Positions 61,082 through 64,000 of a DNA stretch of 64,000 nt are shown piece after piece; the stretch's first letter is position 1; every line of letters starts with the position of its first letter. The stretch is taken from assembly GCF_015291665.1 (NCBI RefSeq), contig NZ_CP030048.1, forward strand, positions 682,001 to 746,000, read 5' to 3'. The notes beneath the pieces were generated by a model that ran no database searches, was not told the DNA's origin, and worked only from the letters and a program-made list of their open reading frames with translations. The translations under genes and the position numbers were made by a program. The stretch is from Bradyrhizobium sp. CCBAU 53338 (GTDB lineage Bacteria > Pseudomonadota > Alphaproteobacteria > Rhizobiales > Xanthobacteraceae).

Positions 61082-61099
61082 TCCTGGCGAAAGCCAGGA
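61082..61099. repeat. Extragenic palindrome, class B
   Basis: TCCTGGC-GAAA-GCCAGGA, a core copy of the element at 8776-8801 in reverse orientation, 24 bp after the antiporter stop. Confidence 0.6.
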
Positions 61100-61262
61100 T
61101 CCGCGGCGTCCTTACGCATGGGAACGGAACACGGATCAACCGTCATCAAATCGCCGCAACCGCCGAAGATTTGCGCGGCTTCGTGACGCCGGGTTCCGGA
61201 ACGTCTCGCGGCGTTATCCGTTCTAGCCGCGTAACGGTCAACGCACCTGACAGGAGCAATCC

Positions 61263-61523
61263 ATGCGCAAATTCATCTTGCCCGCCATCGTCGCGATCGG
61301 TCTGGGATCCGCGGCACCGGCGATGGCCTATGACACGGGCGATCAGATCTCGATGCAGGGCGCGCTCGATGTCGCCACCGACATCGGCGTCATGACCATT
61401 TCACACACAGAGTTCGCCGGCGATGAATGGCAGATCGAGGGCCGCGATCGCAGCGGCCGCTGGATGGAGGTCGACGTCGACGCGCGAACAGGAGATGTGC
61501 GGAACGTCGATCGCGGCTGGTGA
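61263..61523 (+). CDS. Small periplasmic PepSY-domain protein
   Basis: 86 aa; signal peptide to about residue 22 (SAAPAMAY), then one PepSY unit: ALDVATDIGVMTISHTEF, EWQIEGRDRSGRWMEVDVD and ARTGDVRNVDR. PepSY domains are thought to restrain proteases or bind peptides in the periplasm. GGAGC before the ATG. Confidence 0.85.
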   Translation: MRKFILPAIVAIGLGSAAPAMAYDTGDQISMQGALDVATDIGVMTISHTEFAGDEWQIEGRDRSGRWMEVDVDARTGDVRNVDRGW

Positions 61524-61565
61524 GCGAAGAGCGAAGCGGGTCGCCGAAGTGCGATCCGCTTCGCC

Positions 61566-62228
61566 TCACGTCAGCACCTTCACCCCGCCGAACGACGTCA
61601 CGCGGCCCTGCCGGAGCATCACGATCTGGGTCGCGAGCTGGCGCAATTCGGCGACGTCGTGGCTGACATAGACCATGGGGACATTGGCCTCGTCGCGCAG
61701 CCGCACCAGATAGGGCAGGATCTCGAGCTTGCGGGCCTCGTCGAGCGCACCGAGCGGTTCGTCGAGCAGCAGCAAACGCGGTTTCGACAACAGCGCGCGG
61801 CCGAGCGCGACGCGCTGACGTTCGCCCCCCGAAAGCTTTCCGGGGCGGCGATCGAGCAGCGCGCCGATGTCGAGCAGCTCGACGACGCGCGCGTGCTGCG
61901 CCGGATCGGCTGCAAGGCGGTTCATCCGCCGTCCATAGTCGAGATTTTGCGCGACGTTGAGATGCGGAAACAGCCGCGCGTCCTGGAAGACGTAGCCGAT
62001 GCGGCGGCGCCAGGTCGGCACGTGAATGCCGGCCTTGGTGTCGTCGACGGTCTCGCCGTCGATGACGATGGTGCCGCGGTCGGGCCGCAGGAGCCCTGCG
62101 ATCATGTTGATCAGCGAGGTCTTGCCGGCGCCTGAGGCGCCGAACAGGCCGGTGACGCGGCCTTCGCTCGAGAACGAGGCGTGAAGCGAGAATTCGCCGA
62201 GCTGTTTTTCGACATCGACGCGCAGCAT
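61566..62228 (-). CDS. modC: Molybdate ABC transporter ATPase
   Basis: 220 aa with Walker A GASGAGKT, Q-loop FQDARLFPHL, signature LSGGERQRVALGRAL and Walker B LLLDEPLGALD. Short relative to E. coli ModC (about 352 aa): the C-terminal TOBE/Mop molybdate-sensing domain is missing, so feedback inhibition by molybdate at this domain is not expected. Two bases after modB. Confidence 0.92.
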   Translation of the reverse strand: MLRVDVEKQLGEFSLHASFSSEGRVTGLFGASGAGKTSLINMIAGLLRPDRGTIVIDGETVDDTKAGIHVPTWRRRIGYVFQDARLFPHLNVAQNLDYGRRMNRLAADPAQHARVVELLDIGALLDRRPGKLSGGERQRVALGRALLSKPRLLLLDEPLGALDEARKLEILPYLVRLRDEANVPMVYVSHDVAELRQLATQIVMLRQGRVTSFGGVKVLT

Positions 62229-62230
62229 GG

Positions 62231-62926
62231 TCAATTCCCGTGCAGGCGCTGCGTGGCGCGGCGGGCGAACCATTCGGCTGATATCAGCGCGCCGATCGCG
62301 AGCCCGATCGAGATCATCACCAGCCGCCCCGCGGCGGCGTCGCCATCGGGCGTCTGGATCAGCGAATAGATCGCCGACGAAATCGTCTGGGTCTCGCCGG
62401 GAATGTTGGAGACGAAGGTGATGGTGGCCCCGAACTCGCCGATCGCCTTGGCGAAGCCGAGCACCATGCCGGCGAGCACGCCGGGCAGCGCCAGCGGCAG
62501 CGTCACCGTGAAGAACACCTTGAAAGGCGCGGCTCCCAGTGTTTCGGCAGCCTGCTCGAGCCGGCGATCGACCGCCTCGATCGAGAGCCGCATCGGGCGC
62601 ACCAGCAGCGGAAACGACATCACGCCGCAGGCCAGCGCCGCACCGGTCCAGCGGAAGGCGAAGACGATGCCGAGATGATCGGCGAGGAAGCTGCCGACGA
62701 GGCCGCGGCGGCCCAAAGTCAGAAGCAGCAGATAGCCGGTGACGACAGGCGGCAGCACCAGCGGCAGATGCACGACGGCATCGAGCACCGACTTGCCCCA
62801 AAAATCCTTGCGCGCGAGCAGCCATGCCAAGGCAATGCCGAATGGCGTTGCCACCAGCGTCGCGACAACGGCGACCCTGAGCGAGAGCAGGATCGCCGTC
62901 CATTCGGCGGGAGAGATGTCGAGCAT
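62231..62926 (-). CDS. modB: Molybdate ABC transporter permease
   Basis: 231 aa from the ATG at 62924-62926; about five to six TM segments and the EAA loop DRRLEQAAETLGAAPFKVFF. Forms the membrane channel for molybdate with ModC. A TTG one codon upstream is possible. 13 bp after modA. Confidence 0.93.
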   Translation of the reverse strand: MLDISPAEWTAILLSLRVAVVATLVATPFGIALAWLLARKDFWGKSVLDAVVHLPLVLPPVVTGYLLLLTLGRRGLVGSFLADHLGIVFAFRWTGAALACGVMSFPLLVRPMRLSIEAVDRRLEQAAETLGAAPFKVFFTVTLPLALPGVLAGMVLGFAKAIGEFGATITFVSNIPGETQTISSAIYSLIQTPDGDAAAGRLVMISIGLAIGALISAEWFARRATQRLHGN

Positions 62927-62939
62927 CAAGTCGTAAGTA

Positions 62940-63725
62940 TCAGGTCGTGGGGCTGATCAGGAACTTGAAACCGTACTTTTCCAGAATGGTCTTGGCCGTC
63001 GTCGAGCGCAGGAAGGCGAGATAGTCGTTGGTCCCGGGCTTTGCCGTCGAGGTCGCCGCCACCGGATAGATGATCGCGGGATGCGAATCCGCCGGGAAGG
63101 TGCCGACGATCTTCACGCCGGGCTCGACCTTGGCGTCGGTGGAATAGACGATGCCGAGCGCAGCTTCGCCGCGCGCCACCAGCGTCAGCGCGGCACGCAC
63201 GCTCTCGGCCATGGCGAATTTCGGCTCGGCGGCCTGCCAGGCGCCCAGCTTCTCCAGCGCGGCCTTGGCGTACTTTCCGACCGGCACCGACTTCACGTCG
63301 CCGGTCGCGATCTTGCCGTCGCCCGCAAGCTTGGCGAGGTCGAAACCCTGCGCGATGGTGACGTTGTCGATCTTGGAATCCTTCGGCGCGATCAGCACGA
63401 TGCTGTTGCCGAGCAGGTTCACGCGGGTCGATTCATTTATGTTTTTCTTGGAGAGCGCGTAGTCCATCCAGTCGGTATCGGCCGAGACGAACACGTCGGC
63501 CGGTGCGCCCTGCTCGATCTGTTTTGCCAATACCGAGCTCGCGGCGTAGCTCACCGAAAACTTGACGCCTGTCCTGGCGGTGTAGGCCGCGTCGACCTCG
63601 TCGAGCGCGTTCTTCATCGACGCGGCGGCGAACACCGTGATGGTCTTGTCCTCGGCGTTCGCAGGCGGAAGGCTCGTGCCCGCGAGCATGACGAAGGCGG
63701 TGAAAAGTCCGGCAAGTCGATACAT
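62940..63725 (-). CDS. modA: Molybdate-binding periplasmic protein
   Basis: 261 aa from the ATG at 63723-63725 after GGAGCG. Signal peptide to about residue 24 (PPANAED). ModA fold with ITVFAAASMKNALDEV and VSYAASSVLAKQIEQGAPAD, whose serines bind the oxyanion. Captures molybdate (or tungstate) in the periplasm for ModBC, supplying Mo-cofactor enzymes and possibly nitrogenase. First gene of modABC. Confidence 0.94.
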   Translation of the reverse strand: MYRLAGLFTAFVMLAGTSLPPANAEDKTITVFAAASMKNALDEVDAAYTARTGVKFSVSYAASSVLAKQIEQGAPADVFVSADTDWMDYALSKKNINESTRVNLLGNSIVLIAPKDSKIDNVTIAQGFDLAKLAGDGKIATGDVKSVPVGKYAKAALEKLGAWQAAEPKFAMAESVRAALTLVARGEAALGIVYSTDAKVEPGVKIVGTFPADSHPAIIYPVAATSTAKPGTNDYLAFLRSTTAKTILEKYGFKFLISPTT

Positions 63726-63909
63726 GGATGGCGCTCCGTGCGAGCCTGCGCGCGCAATTGCACGCGCAATTCTGGCTTTGGGTGAGTGAGGCGACGGGCG
63801 GAAGCGCTGTTCCACGTGGCCCCCGCAACGGCTTACGGCCGGCGGGGATATCGCAGTTCTCGAAGATAGCAGGCTGGGCCCGCAGGTCAAAGGCGACCGT
63901 TTGTCTAAC

Positions 63910-64000
63910 CTATTGGGCCGGCAGGATCGAAATCGACAGCGAATTGTTCCTGGCGCCGCTGATCTGGAGCACGACGGGCTTTTCCGAGAGTTCGTATTTC
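63910..64000 (-). CDS. C-terminal end of an unidentified protein
   Basis: Reading the complement, the frame of the last 29 codons before TAG (63910-63912) ends ISILPAQ and contains YELSEKPVVLQISGA, a beta-strand-rich end. The rest lies beyond the right edge, so no family can be named. The stop is 185 bp upstream of the modA start on the same strand. Confidence 0.4.
   Translation of the reverse strand, partial: KYELSEKPVVLQISGARNNSLSISILPAQ

Noticed and set aside
61566..62903. 445-codon frame as a ModB-ModC fusion
   Set aside because: The upstream half is modB read out of frame; separate modB and modC frames with normal starts explain the region.

Overview
The window looks like chromosomal DNA of an alphaproteobacterium close to Bradyrhizobium. 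It is high in G+C, and it carries alphaproteobacterial families such as small secreted Cys-rich proteins, an ECF42-type sigma factor next to a YciI protein, an OprB-type porin with an N-terminal Omp barrel, DUF3768 and modABC. Spacers hold repeated extragenic palindromes. No rRNA, tRNA or CRISPR array was recognised. The genus is inferred from gene families, not from a marker gene.

Left core region (1-28957): aryl-CoA catabolism (CoA ligase plus FAD monooxygenase, 4-bp overlap); a three-repeat Cys-rich secreted protein; a CurA-like reductase; a dicarboxylate/amino-acid symporter with a family-3 binding protein; an ATP-grasp protein; ferredoxin-NADP reductase; a membrane-anchored glutamate-synthase-domain protein; PilZ; a CNNM/CorC-type protein; a porin-permease-ATPase operon under a promoter carrying a Fur/Mur-type palindrome; an NMT1-type ABC transporter operon with a 2-hydroxyacid dehydrogenase, divergent from a creatininase-family hydrolase; YciI plus an ECF sigma factor; and several envelope proteins.

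Genomic island (about 29154-54190): of visibly lower G+C, bounded on the left by the 3' end of radC and on the right by the 5' end of an EamA transporter gene, so both core genes are broken. It ends in a tyrosine recombinase whose 5' end runs into the broken transporter. Its left part is defence-like. An XRE regulator, an ImmA/IrrE peptidase and an ExoI-like DEDDh nuclease diverge from a compact four-gene ubiquitin-like operon (multiubiquitin-domain Ubl, E2-like, JAMM peptidase, E1-like) joined by 1-4 bp overlaps. Next come a patatin phospholipase fused through a membrane segment to a seven-repeat HAF propeller, and a Tat-exported nucleoside-phosphorylase-like protein. The centre has a degenerate recombinase/AlpA remnant, then two coiled-coil proteins, a TraG/HerA-like ATPase and a replication-relaxation protein, with a nested 83-bp dyad between the last two. 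The right part is a set of mostly unrecognised envelope proteins: an 852-aa exported protein, a zinc-ribbon membrane protein, an LprI-TPR-LprI lipoprotein and a Cys-rich coiled-coil secreted protein.

Right core region (54193-64000): an AdaA-type regulator, an exported antibiotic-biosynthesis-monooxygenase-domain protein, an ECF sigma factor with a SnoaL-like tail, methionine aminopeptidase, an MscS-family channel, a K+/H+ antiporter, a PepSY protein and the molybdate importer modABC. The most interesting part is the ubiquitin-like operon with its divergent XRE/ImmA/nuclease operon. By eye, both its E1 and its E2 lack the classical catalytic cysteine.
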